A stretch of 64,000 bases of DNA from Chlorobium sp. (GTDB taxonomy: Bacteria; Bacteroidota; Chlorobiia; Chlorobiales; Chlorobiaceae): NCBI GenBank assembly GCA_005843825.1, contig SZXX01000015.1, forward strand, positions 1 through 64,000, read 5' to 3'. The position numbers were made by a program, and so were the translations under genes. The number at the start of each line of letters is the position of its first letter. Positions within the stretch are counted from its first letter, which is position 1. This document shows, one piece after another, positions 9,747-18,822 of this stretch. The notes beneath the pieces were generated by a model that saw only the letters and a list, made by a program, of their open reading frames with translations, made no database searches and was not told the DNA's origin.

Positions 9747-11482
9747 AGCTCGCTCTCCTGTTGCAGCAGTAAGGCATCGTGATAGAAGCCCCCTGCAGTG
9801 AAGAGTTCGTCGTGTGTCCCACATTGGGTGATTTTCCCCTGACTGAAAACCACTATCTGGTCTGCTGACCTTATTGTTTCAAGCCGGTGAGCAATAATGA
9901 CGGTCGTTCTTCCTTTCATCAGTTCTTCCATGGAGTTTCGAAGCGCAGCTTCCAGCTCAGGGTCGGTATGAGATGTAGGCTCATCGAGTATCAGAAGCGG
10001 AGCGTTTTTAAGAAATGCCCTGGCTAGAGCTACCCTTTGCGCTTCTCCACCGCTTAATCTCGACCCTTGTTCACCTATCATTGTGTCCAGTCCGTCTGGA
10101 AGCGAATTGACAAACGAAGCAAGTCCGGTTTTTCTAAGTGCGGCATTCATTTCCACTTCCGATGCATCCGGACGTGCCAGAAGAATATTTTCTTTCAGGC
10201 TGGCGTTGAAAAGGTAAGGGTGCTGTGGAACCCACGATATCTGGCGGTGCCACTGCTCAAGAGGAATAGCATGAATTGGAGAGTTGTTAATTGTAATGCT
10301 GCCCGCGCCTGGTTCCAGAAAGCGCAAAAGCAGGTTGATCATTGTGCTTTTTCCAGAACCGCTTGGTCCTATTATTGCTGTGGTCTTGCTTTCGGGGATG
10401 ATAAAGTTAATGCCATCAATCGCTGGCAGGCTTGCATCTGGATAAGTGAAGGAGAGATTGCTGCAGAGAATAGGGTACGTTCCGGCACTATCCTGCTTAA
10501 TCAATCCGTTTTTATTCTCGCCTGCCCCGGAGCTCTGGTCCAGGATGGCAAAAATCTCTTTTGAAGCACTGACGCCTTCCATGCCGGCATGAAATTTTGT
10601 GCCGAGCTGACGCAAAGGAAGATAAAAGTCCGGTGTAAGCACTAACACGAAGAGGGCATGTTGAAAGGTTAGCTTGCCATCCATCATACGTAGTCCAATG
10701 CCGACAGCAACGATCGCAATCCCGATAGTCCCCACAAGTTCAAGGGTGAGCGAAGAGAGAAAGGCGATTTTCAGCACCCTCATGGTTGCGTGACGGAATG
10801 TCTCCCCTGTTTTTTCAATAGAATCTCGCTGTGATCTGCTTTGTGCAAAGAGTTTCAGAGTCGGGAGTCCCTGCAGCACATCAAGGAAGTAACCGCTCAT
10901 TCTGCTCATGGTTTTCCACTGTTTTTCAGTCATTGCACTTGCCGATTTTCCGATCACTATCATGAAAAAAGGAATAAGTGGCGCTGAGGCAAGCAGAATC
11001 CAGCCGGAAATCGGATCAGCGGGAAAGATGGTACAGACAATCAGGAGAGGGGTAAAAAGCGCAAAAAAGATCTGGGGGATATACTGGCTGTAATATGCAT
11101 CGAGGGCTTCAACGCCCTTAAGCAGTGTTGTGCTGAGACGTCCGCTTTGCACCGAACGGGTGTAGATCGGTCCGAGAGCACCTACCCTCTCTATAAGTCT
11201 GCTGAATATTTTTTCACGGATTGCAATTGTTCCCCGGTTGGCTTCACTGTGGGATGCCCAGTTGAAAGCCATGCGAAGCAGGCTGAAAAACGCAAAAAAG
11301 CTAAGCAGAGGCAGAAGCTTTTCTAACCCGATTTTTTGTATGAAAGCGCTGTCAATGATTTTGCTGAGATAAAAGGCCTGAGCGATCAGCAACCCCGATG
11401 CAATAACTCCTGAAATCAGAGATATAATAAATGGCGCTCGCTCTTCTTTAAGAAGTTGAAAAAGGCGCCTGTCGATGTTCAT
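9743..11482 (-). CDS. cydD: thiol reductant ABC exporter subunit CydD-like
   Basis: ABC TM + NBD (GPSGSGKST, LSGGEAQRVALARAFL); paired with cydC. Confidence 0.8.
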   Translation of the reverse strand: MNIDRRLFQLLKEERAPFIISLISGVIASGLLIAQAFYLSKIIDSAFIQKIGLEKLLPLLSFFAFFSLLRMAFNWASHSEANRGTIAIREKIFSRLIERVGALGPIYTRSVQSGRLSTTLLKGVEALDAYYSQYIPQIFFALFTPLLIVCTIFPADPISGWILLASAPLIPFFMIVIGKSASAMTEKQWKTMSRMSGYFLDVLQGLPTLKLFAQSRSQRDSIEKTGETFRHATMRVLKIAFLSSLTLELVGTIGIAIVAVGIGLRMMDGKLTFQHALFVLVLTPDFYLPLRQLGTKFHAGMEGVSASKEIFAILDQSSGAGENKNGLIKQDSAGTYPILCSNLSFTYPDASLPAIDGINFIIPESKTTAIIGPSGSGKSTMINLLLRFLEPGAGSITINNSPIHAIPLEQWHRQISWVPQHPYLFNASLKENILLARPDASEVEMNAALRKTGLASFVNSLPDGLDTMIGEQGSRLSGGEAQRVALARAFLKNAPLLILDEPTSHTDPELEAALRNSMEELMKGRTTVIIAHRLETIRSADQIVVFSQGKITQCGTHDELFTAGGFYHDALLLQQESEL

Positions 11483-11711
11483 AGTTCATGTATGGTTACT
11501 TCCGTATTCAATCCGCTCACTCCGGAATAAAGAATAAAACCGGGAGCAGAGGCAGCTGCAAATGTATTGCGTAAGACGCAGGTGTTACAGTTTCAGTAAA
11601 AATAACACGGTTGTCTTAAAATAGGTTTAAAATAGTCCGTTTAATTGTCAAACCAAAATAGTAAACGTTCTGCATGGAATGAACTGAAAGGTTTGAGCTG
11701 TGGCTCAATGT

Positions 11712-11750
11712 AAAAAAAAGACCAGACTTTGTTGAGCCGGTCATTTTTTA
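11712..11750. terminator. rho-independent, probably bidirectional terminator
   Basis: A-tract / GACC...GGTC stem / T-tract downstream of the DUF2442 gene. Confidence 0.55.
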
Positions 11751-11785
11751 TTGTCTTGCTGGACTTGCTTAGTGGGAGAAATGAG

Positions 11786-12055
11786 TTAAGGTTTCGCATT
11801 GCTTACAAGCGGAAAAGCATCAGGGTTACGAATTGATTCAATTGAAAGATCAATATCTAATAATGGCCAATACAAGTGCTCTGAGTGATGGAGTTCTACA
11901 TTGCAGATTTTGCTAACGGTAGCCTCTTTGAACCAGGGAAACTCAGTGTATTGTAAAAATAGCTCTTCTTCTCCAATCAAAAGCCAAAAGCCATAAGTGG
12001 AAATATTTGTTACTTCAACAAGGGAAGTGCTGGATCCATGCGTTGTGTATGTCAT
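11786..12055 (-). CDS. DUF2442-like protein
   Basis: SLVEVTNISTYGFWLLIGEEELFLQYTEFPWFKEATVSKICNVE..HHSEHLYWPLLDIDLSIESIRNPDAFPL fits the DUF2442 pattern. Confidence 0.7.
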   Translation of the reverse strand: MTYTTHGSSTSLVEVTNISTYGFWLLIGEEELFLQYTEFPWFKEATVSKICNVELHHSEHLYWPLLDIDLSIESIRNPDAFPLVSNAKP

Positions 12056-12131
12056 TGTTGTGCTCAGTAATGAGGTAAAGCGCTTCAGTTATTTCATACT
12101 GAGAAAGTCCTGTTGTAATCGGAATATAGTT
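12015..12131 (-). pseudogene. C-terminal remnant of a DUF4160-like gene
   Basis: Frame NYIPITTGLSQYEITEALYLITEHNNDIHNAWIQHFPC* with an in-frame stop (TAA, 12132-12134) just upstream and no usable start; overlaps the DUF2442 start as intact DUF4160-DUF2442 pairs commonly do. Confidence 0.55.
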
Positions 12132-12163
12132 TTAACAATCCTTTGTCGTTATTTGAAAAAAAG

Positions 12164-12889
12164 TCAGGGGTGTTTCCGGAAAATCTCTCTTTCAATAATT
12201 TCTTTCACGAATGCTGGTATTTCTTTTTCGAGTGAGTGAGCCTTTGTCTTTAGTTGTTCATAAATGTCTGTTTCATCGCCTTGCCAGACAAGATCCAGAC
12301 GTCTGATCTGACGCATGGCAATATGAGTGTAACTGTCCGGGTATGCCCAATAGCATGTCAGACAAATTTTCCTGTCTTTGATGTTGTTCCAATTCTCACA
12401 ATGCTCACAAGACCACGATTTCGCCCGGTTTGCAGAGCCGGAAAGCAACATGAAGTCTTCAGAGTTATATTCAGTGCCGTCACCACCGACTTCATAAGGA
12501 ACGCGATGATCAATTTGCAATTCTCGCTCGTCTATTTCTTCAAGATAAATGAAGCACTTGCAACCATATCTTTCAGTCAGGGCATCCTTGATTTTCTTTG
12601 ATAGTCCTGTTCTGCCTGATAGTTTTGTAAATTGTTTGCTCTGTACATCGCCGAAACGATATGCTGCTATTTTACGTCCATCAGAACCGTTAACTCGGAA
12701 TGTTGTGATAGAAATGCCATGTTCACGAACATCTCGTACTGCCCTTGGCGGATGGTTGTACCCGTAAGTTACTTTCAACTCCTCTGTTGTTATAAAGCCA
12801 TGTTTAAGAATATGGTCAATAACGGTTTTGGGTCGTTTGGCAGTAATGGAGTGGCATAGATCAATAAAATCTTTTGGGAGTTCAGGCAT
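12164..12889 (-). CDS. HNH-type (probable type II) restriction endonuclease
   Basis: ELQIDHRVPYEVGGDG...NSEDFMLLSGSANRAKSWSCEHCENW...CLTCYWAYP: HNH core with Cys pairs; overlaps the adjacent DNA adenine methylase. Start MPELPKDFIDLC at 12889; track ORF extends to 13126 in an overlapping frame. Confidence 0.8.
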   Translation of the reverse strand: MPELPKDFIDLCHSITAKRPKTVIDHILKHGFITTEELKVTYGYNHPPRAVRDVREHGISITTFRVNGSDGRKIAAYRFGDVQSKQFTKLSGRTGLSKKIKDALTERYGCKCFIYLEEIDERELQIDHRVPYEVGGDGTEYNSEDFMLLSGSANRAKSWSCEHCENWNNIKDRKICLTCYWAYPDSYTHIAMRQIRRLDLVWQGDETDIYEQLKTKAHSLEKEIPAFVKEIIEREIFRKHP

Positions 12890-13808
12890 ATTCGGTATGA
12901 GGTTCGAGCAAGGAGTACTGCTGCATTTTTGGTTGATGGTAATCAGCCGGTATGTGGTTGAGCTTTGCTGATAATGAGGGCGAAAGGTATAAGGATTCGT
13001 AGGTAACCTCATCGCGCCCCAGTAACGTTGCCTGACTCGAACGCCCTGCATCCAGTTCAACACGAGTGAGTTCAAGGGATTCAGGAAGTAACATTCCAAA
13101 GGTTTTTTCTCCTCTGCGACCGTCATAGCTAACGATATATGAAATTTCCCGTCTATTTAGCTCGGCAAGGGCAATGACAAATTCCTCATGGTCAATGCCG
13201 GAAAAATAACGGGAATCTCGATCTCCGCATACTCCCTGATAGGGCGGGTCCATATAAACAAGATCGTTTTTTTTAGCTTTTACCAATACCTCTCTGAAAT
13301 CCACTGAGGAGAATTCTGTTTTGTTGTTAAGTAAAGTAGAAACACCGTAAATATTTGAGCGCATTGTTTGAGGTAGGGTTCCATGACGTCTCTTGTCAGG
13401 ACTTTGATTGAACATCCCGTCAGCATTGTATCGAACCGAACCTTTGACGCATCTTGCCAATACATAAAGGAAAAGACGCGGGTCTTGTGTACTGTTGAAC
13501 TCTGCACGAGTTCTGTAGTAATGCTCTATGGAGTCACCATGCTGCTCATTCCATAACTTCTCATAAAATGATGCAGTATCAATGGGAAACTGAACAATTA
13601 AGCGCAATAACTCGGCTAAAGGTCTGTTTAGATCATTGATGAGATAGGTTTTTGCCATCTGACGAGCTGCAGCGGCAATAGTGATTGCGGCAGAGCCTGC
13701 AAATGGCTCAATCAAGCAGTCAACATTTTTGGGGATATAGCGCAAAATAACGTGAGCCAAGTTGCGCTTGCTCCCTTGATATTGAATTGGATGAGGAATG
13801 CTTGCCAT
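12882..13808 (-). CDS. D12-class N6-adenine DNA methyltransferase
   Basis: IPHPIQYQGSKRNLAHVILRYIP, EPFAGSAAITIAAA, LVYMDPPYQG (DPPY), YIVSYDGRRGEK. Confidence 0.92.
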   Translation of the reverse strand: MASIPHPIQYQGSKRNLAHVILRYIPKNVDCLIEPFAGSAAITIAAAARQMAKTYLINDLNRPLAELLRLIVQFPIDTASFYEKLWNEQHGDSIEHYYRTRAEFNSTQDPRLFLYVLARCVKGSVRYNADGMFNQSPDKRRHGTLPQTMRSNIYGVSTLLNNKTEFSSVDFREVLVKAKKNDLVYMDPPYQGVCGDRDSRYFSGIDHEEFVIALAELNRREISYIVSYDGRRGEKTFGMLLPESLELTRVELDAGRSSQATLLGRDEVTYESLYLSPSLSAKLNHIPADYHQPKMQQYSLLEPHTEYA

Positions 13809-13854
13809 TATCGTTTTTGTAAATATTCGTGAGTGTCGATGGTCTTAAGAATGT

Positions 13855-13923
13855 TTAGTGTTCTATAATCAGGTGAATGGTATCCAAATGTCCCTCAGCT
13901 GTAGCTGTCCAGTGGACTTTCAT
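13855..13923 (-). pseudogene. N-terminal fragment of a ParE/RelE-type toxin gene
   Basis: ATG at 13923 overlaps the antitoxin stop as ATGA; reads MKVHWTATAEGHLDTIHLIIEH*, a ParE-like N-terminus that stops after 22 codons. Confidence 0.65.
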
Positions 13924-14135
13924 TCCGATAAACCGTATTTAGCGCGGACTTCCTGCACATCCTTGGTTCGGCCTGCATTGCTGTCCGCCAAGCCACGTTC
14001 AATTGCTTCGCGGATGTATATCTCACGCATCAGGTTCTCCCATGTAGCTTGCTGATGCATAAGGTCAATGAGGTTATGCACTTTGTCCCTTTTTATTACT
14101 TTTGACTTCACGCAACAGATCTTTGTTTTCTTCAA
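13920..14135 (-). CDS. antitoxin-family protein (partner of ParE/RelE-type toxin)
   Basis: ATWENLMREIYIREAIERGLADSNAGRTKDVQEVRAKYGLSE fits small antitoxins upstream of RelE/ParE toxins; N-terminal boundary uncertain. Confidence 0.6.
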   Translation of the reverse strand: MKKTKICCVKSKVIKRDKVHNLIDLMHQQATWENLMREIYIREAIERGLADSNAGRTKDVQEVRAKYGLSE

Positions 14136-14198
14136 ACTATTCGGTCCAAGTTTCTATGCATACCTCTAAGTCTGACTCATTAGTCGTGTGGTAGTCGT

Positions 14199-14945
14199 TT
14201 AGGATGCTTGTCTCAGCGAAGGACATAACTGATCTGCGATTCGCTCCCATAGACTGATATAACCTTCGAAAATATCACCCCAATGGTGTTCATCCGATTG
14301 AAGGTGTTTGAGTCGAGAGTTTGATTCGATAGACGATACCATTAATTTTCCTGGTGAAAATCCAGTAGGAAGTGGGGCATTCTTTGGGAAATTCAGCAAA
14401 CGATTAACAGCAGACTTGAATTGCAGCTTTGCTGCGTCTGAGTTGTGAGCAACCCTGTTTCTTAAGACAATAGCAAGATCAAGATATTCAACGTCCAGTG
14501 GTGAAATTAATTGGAAAACATTCCCTTTTCCGAAGTGAATTTCAGACGTTGCTTGAACCCAGTGAAAGTTACCCCATCGCATCCTCCTCTCTGCATCACG
14601 CTTGTTTCTTTCTCCGGCAGCGAGCAGAAGAGCGTGAGTCTTGTTTTGCGCTTTGCCATAGCGTAGTTTTGGTAGGTATCCGCTTTCGGTTGGATAGCCG
14701 CTTAAGTATCCAAGGTAAATATTAGATATGAAATCCTCCCATGCTGATACAGCAGATAGGAATGCGAGGCCTACCACCTTTGCTGCTACGTTGGGTTGAT
14801 AAGATGTATTCTCAAATGAGTTATAGTCATAAATGCTCATCTCACGAGCAGGGTAATAGATCCGGCTCGCAGTTGTCAGCGAAGAGATGAAGTCGGCTTT
14901 GGTTCGGATCTGAGTGCTTGTCCCTCGGATCATATGATGATACAA
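14199..14945 (-). CDS. HEPN-like domain protein, function unknown
   Basis: AFLSAVSAWEDFISNIY helix and RNRVAHNSDAAKLQF (R-X4-H HEPN RNase-like motif). Confidence 0.5.
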   Translation of the reverse strand: MYHHMIRGTSTQIRTKADFISSLTTASRIYYPAREMSIYDYNSFENTSYQPNVAAKVVGLAFLSAVSAWEDFISNIYLGYLSGYPTESGYLPKLRYGKAQNKTHALLLAAGERNKRDAERRMRWGNFHWVQATSEIHFGKGNVFQLISPLDVEYLDLAIVLRNRVAHNSDAAKLQFKSAVNRLLNFPKNAPLPTGFSPGKLMVSSIESNSRLKHLQSDEHHWGDIFEGYISLWERIADQLCPSLRQAS

Positions 14946-15119
14946 TTAATATTTGAATCTCTATGGATGTATTCTCCTAAGCTTTGCTTCGTGACAGAAT
15001 CGATGAAAAATGTATTCATGCCACATAGCTCTGCTAAGGGGTAGTTGATTATCCATAAAATACGCAAAATTCCAACACCTTAAAATTAACAAACCCTTCA
15101 AGCGGTTATGCCACTTTTC

Positions 15120-15794
15120 TCACCACCCCTTCACCATAAACCACACCCCCGTCGCGATCATAATAATACTTGCTATTCGGTAAAATCGTTTCCTCATTTT
15201 GTTGCTGATAGTATTCACTACCTTTCCCACAAGAATGAGCGCAGGGGAAGTTCCTATGCCGAAGAGCATCATCATTATGGCGCCTTGAATCATTCCGGCA
15301 AAGGGATACTTGCTCTCCATGCCACCCCTTGCGGCGGCAAGCAGGGCTGTAAAGGTAAGGCCACAAGGAAGAAAACCGAGAACGACTCCCATAGGGTAAT
15401 AGGAACCAATGGATCGAGGTACCTTGAAGAGCGCCATAATCTTTTGCATGACTGAGCTGCCGGGGTTGCAGCTATTTTTTTGAGGGAGAGGCAACCACTC
15501 TGCTGTAGAAAGTCCCATGAGGATTATTGAGAGTCCCGCTATGATCATAATGGCATGCTGGAGTTGCTCGATAGAGGCTGTAAGGACAAGAAATGATCCC
15601 GAGAGTCCTGCTGCTCCACCCAGGATTGTATATGTGGTTACTCGTCCCAGATTGTAAAGCAGGTGGTGAAGTAATCCTTTTCTCGTTTCACCAAAGGTGA
15701 GTGTTGCAACAACCGGGCCGCACATGCCGATGCAGTGGCCGAAACCCCCGGCTAATCCAGCGAGGAGCATGGCGAGAAAGGGTGCGCTGTTCAT
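15120..15794 (-). CDS. sulfite exporter TauE/SafE-like membrane protein of cbb3 oxidase clusters
   Basis: AGLAGGFGHCIGMCGPVVATLTFG, VVLGFLPCGLTFTALLAAA; directly follows ccoS. Confidence 0.85.
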   Translation of the reverse strand: MNSAPFLAMLLAGLAGGFGHCIGMCGPVVATLTFGETRKGLLHHLLYNLGRVTTYTILGGAAGLSGSFLVLTASIEQLQHAIMIIAGLSIILMGLSTAEWLPLPQKNSCNPGSSVMQKIMALFKVPRSIGSYYPMGVVLGFLPCGLTFTALLAAARGGMESKYPFAGMIQGAIMMMLFGIGTSPALILVGKVVNTISNKMRKRFYRIASIIMIATGVWFMVKGW

Positions 15795-15973
15795 GGTTTT
15801 TTTTTCTCTGTAGGCTTTGCCTGTTTTGCAGGTTCGTCGTCATCGTCAAGCATCCGGTATTTTGGCGCTTCCGGGTCGTCGAACTGGCCGCTTTTGACGG
15901 CCCAGATGAAGAGCAGCCAGGCGGCAAATCCGACAAAGAGACCTATGCCGATCAGATAAAAGGTGGAGATCAT
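15791..15973 (-). CDS. ccoS: cbb3-type cytochrome oxidase assembly protein CcoS
   Basis: Short one-TM protein LIGIGLFVGFAAWLLFIWAVKSGQFDDPEAPKYRML. Confidence 0.92.
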   Translation of the reverse strand: MISTFYLIGIGLFVGFAAWLLFIWAVKSGQFDDPEAPKYRMLDDDDEPAKQAKPTEKKKP

Positions 15974-15983
15974 AATTGCTTTG

Positions 15984-18413
15984 TCAGATTTTTTTCAGCC
16001 GCAAAGAGTTGCTTACTACAACAAGCGAGCTGACCACCATGAGCAGTGCGGAAACAATGGGGTGGAGAACTCCCGTCACGGCAAGTGGCAACGCTATGAG
16101 ATTATACGAAAAGGCCCAGACAAGGTTTTGCCTGATGATGGAAAAACATCGTGAGGAGCTTTTGATCAGGGTGTTGATCAGTCTGAGATCATCGTTCAGG
16201 ATGGCAACGCTTGCGCTCTCAAGAGCAATGCCGGAAGCGTGGCCGAGGGTGACTCCGATATCGGCTTCGGTCAGCGCAGGAGCATCGTTGATGCCATCGC
16301 CCACCATCATGACGCACTCGCCTTTCTGTTTTAGGGCGTGGATAACTGCAGCTTTTTCGAGCGGTCCCAGCCCGGCATGAACATCGGTTATGCCGCATTT
16401 GGCGGCAATGAAGTCTGCTACACCCTGATTGTCGCCGGTGAGGATTTTCAGCGAAAGACCTTTATTGCGGAGTACTTTTATCAGGGGCAGGGCATCCTCA
16501 CGCAGGTCGTCAATCATGCCGATTATACCGGCAAGCTTGTTGCCGCAGGCGACCATCACGATTGTTTTTCCTTCAGCTTCGAGCCTTGAGGCATAGCTTT
16601 CATGGATCGGCTGAAGCTCAACCCCCTCCTCTGTCATGAAAGCTTTTGAGCCAGCCCGCCAGATGGTTTCTGCAATTACCCCTGAGACTCCTCTGCCCGG
16701 TATTGCCCTGAACTGCTCAGTTGTAAGGAGTTCCCCCTGCCATGCAGCCGCAATAGTGCGGCCGGTGGGGTGCTCTGAGGCGGATTCAAGCGAGGCGACA
16801 TGTTGTAAGAATGACGGGGAGTGGCCGTAGTCGTTCAGGTCGGTCAAGGAAGGCTTGCCGGTAGTGATGGTGCCGGTTTTGTCGAGTACAACCATGGTGG
16901 TTTTTGACACACTCTCAAAAACATCTCCCCCTTTGACGAGAATTCCTCTCTTTCCTGCACTTGTTGTACCGACAAGAATAGCCAGTGGGGTAGCGAGACC
17001 AAGGGCACACGGGCATGCAATAACCAGCACCGAAACAGAGTTCATAAGGGCGGTCACGGTACTGGCGGAGGTGAGTTTCCAGTAGAGAAAGGTAGCAAGG
17101 GCGAGAAAAATGGTTGCCGGTACGAAATAACTCGCAGTTTTATCAGCAATGCTTTGAATGGGGGCCTTGCGAGCCTGAGCCTCCTCCACTGTGCGGATAA
17201 TCTGAGCAAGCAGCGTGGAGCCAGCATTTCCGCTGACGCTAATGCTGAGGCGACCGTTTATCGAAAAACTTCCTGCAAAAACTTTGCAGCCCGGCTCTTT
17301 AAATACAGGATTTGACTCTCCGGTCAGCATCGCTTCGTTCACCTCAGCCTCACCATCAACTACCGTACCGTCAAGCGGAATTCTGTCACCGGGTATTATC
17401 GCTATTCTATCTCCACTCTTCAATGTGGTGATGGGCACCATCATGCTTGTTTCGCCATTCATGGAGAGCAGCAGTGCCTCATGTGGCTGCAGCTCGGCCA
17501 GCTCGGCAATGGCATTGCCCGCCTTCAGCCTTGAGCCTGCCTCCAGAAATCTGCCAAGCAGAATGAAGGTTATGATCATCGATGCGGTGTCGAAAAACAT
17601 TTCACCGCCATAGAAAATCATGACAATGCTGTAAAAATAGGCAGACAGGGAACCAAGCGCCACGAGAACATCCATGTTGAGCGTCATCCGTCTCAGTGAC
17701 CTTAAAGCGCTTGAGAGAAAGGGATATCCGGAGTAGAAAAGCACCGGGGTAGCCAGAGCCCATGAAATGAGTTGAAAGGCCAGACGGTAGCGATCCTCAA
17801 TTCCTTCAAAAAATCCCGCGTAGAGAGCGGCGGTAAAAAGCATAAGCTGCATGGAGAAAAATCCTGCTGTTCCGAATCGAAGCAGCAGATCCTGTTTCTC
17901 CTGAGCAAAAAGATCAGCAGTTCCATTCCCATGGCATGGGTGGGGCAGATAGCCGATAGAGCGGAAGGCTTGCAGAATAGTGTCTATGGTAACTTTTTCT
18001 CCATTCCAGGTAATGGTTGCCTTGTGGGTTGCATAGTTGACCCTTATCGAAACAACACCATCGATCTTCATCAGAAACTTTTCGATGAGCCAGACGCATG
18101 AGGCGCACCGGATGCCCGAAAGCAGCAGCTCAATGCGGTGCTCGTTGCCGGAGATGGTAACGGTGTCACTGAAGGCCGAGGCCTGCAGGTTTACCTCAGT
18201 TGCCGGAGGGCCTGGTTGCCAGTCGCAACGCTGGTTGTAAAAGGCATCAAGCGAATTATTGTGGATAAGTTCATAGACCCCAAGGCATCCTTTGCAGCAG
18301 AATACTTTGCTCTCTCCGTTTATTTCAACGATAATGGCCGTCGCCCTGCTGGTTTTCTGGAGGCAATGGCTGCAGGGTACCATCTCTGTTCCGGATGTAT
18401 CACTCCCTGACAT
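15984..18413 (-). CDS. ccoI: copper-translocating P-type ATPase CcoI/FixI
   Basis: N-terminal CSHCLQK...CCKGC, CASCVWLIEKF, CPCALGLATP, DKTGTITTGKPS, GDGINDAPAL. Confidence 0.93.
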   Translation of the reverse strand: MSGSDTSGTEMVPCSHCLQKTSRATAIIVEINGESKVFCCKGCLGVYELIHNNSLDAFYNQRCDWQPGPPATEVNLQASAFSDTVTISGNEHRIELLLSGIRCASCVWLIEKFLMKIDGVVSIRVNYATHKATITWNGEKVTIDTILQAFRSIGYLPHPCHGNGTADLFAQEKQDLLLRFGTAGFFSMQLMLFTAALYAGFFEGIEDRYRLAFQLISWALATPVLFYSGYPFLSSALRSLRRMTLNMDVLVALGSLSAYFYSIVMIFYGGEMFFDTASMIITFILLGRFLEAGSRLKAGNAIAELAELQPHEALLLSMNGETSMMVPITTLKSGDRIAIIPGDRIPLDGTVVDGEAEVNEAMLTGESNPVFKEPGCKVFAGSFSINGRLSISVSGNAGSTLLAQIIRTVEEAQARKAPIQSIADKTASYFVPATIFLALATFLYWKLTSASTVTALMNSVSVLVIACPCALGLATPLAILVGTTSAGKRGILVKGGDVFESVSKTTMVVLDKTGTITTGKPSLTDLNDYGHSPSFLQHVASLESASEHPTGRTIAAAWQGELLTTEQFRAIPGRGVSGVIAETIWRAGSKAFMTEEGVELQPIHESYASRLEAEGKTIVMVACGNKLAGIIGMIDDLREDALPLIKVLRNKGLSLKILTGDNQGVADFIAAKCGITDVHAGLGPLEKAAVIHALKQKGECVMMVGDGINDAPALTEADIGVTLGHASGIALESASVAILNDDLRLINTLIKSSSRCFSIIRQNLVWAFSYNLIALPLAVTGVLHPIVSALLMVVSSLVVVSNSLRLKKI

Positions 18414-18822
18414 GAAAGGTAAATGTCGGATTTTTAAGTTCTTCGGAGAGAATCGTTACCAGCCAGATCGTCCGCCTGCTCATACACCGGACAATAATTC
18501 CTTTACCATCGTAGAGGCAAGAGCTTTTTTTGACAAGCGTGATCTGGTTTTTTCCCATCTGCATGCCCGGCATTGAAAGATCGAGGATCAGCTTGTCAGG
18601 CAGTTTGTCGCATGGTGTTATCCTCAAGTTGAAGGTGAGCTCCTGCATGGCCTTAACCGGTTTCGGTTCAATGTTGAGTGTGATGGAGTGATTTCCTGCG
18701 CTTATAGTGCAGGGTCCCCCGTGGATATTACTCTCCTTTGCCATGAGCCTGCTGCCCGAAAAAAGTATAAAAACGGAGAAGAGAAGAAAGGTCAGCCGAT
18801 TTATTTGACGTTGAAAAACCAT
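18400..18822 (-). CDS. exported FixH/YtkA-like domain protein
   Basis: Signal-like N-terminus; LDLSMPGMQMGKNQITLVKK motif; between ccoI and fixH-like gene. Confidence 0.5.
   Translation of the reverse strand: MVFQRQINRLTFLLFSVFILFSGSRLMAKESNIHGGPCTISAGNHSITLNIEPKPVKAMQELTFNLRITPCDKLPDKLILDLSMPGMQMGKNQITLVKKSSCLYDGKGIIVRCMSRRTIWLVTILSEELKNPTFTFHVRE

Noticed and set aside
12890-13126. Upstream extension of the HNH ORF (to 13126)
   Set aside because: Lies wholly inside the D12 methylase gene; the conserved start is the ATG at 12889.
13858-14055. 65-aa plus-strand ORF over the antitoxin/toxin fragment
   Set aside because: Antisense to the better-supported antitoxin frame.
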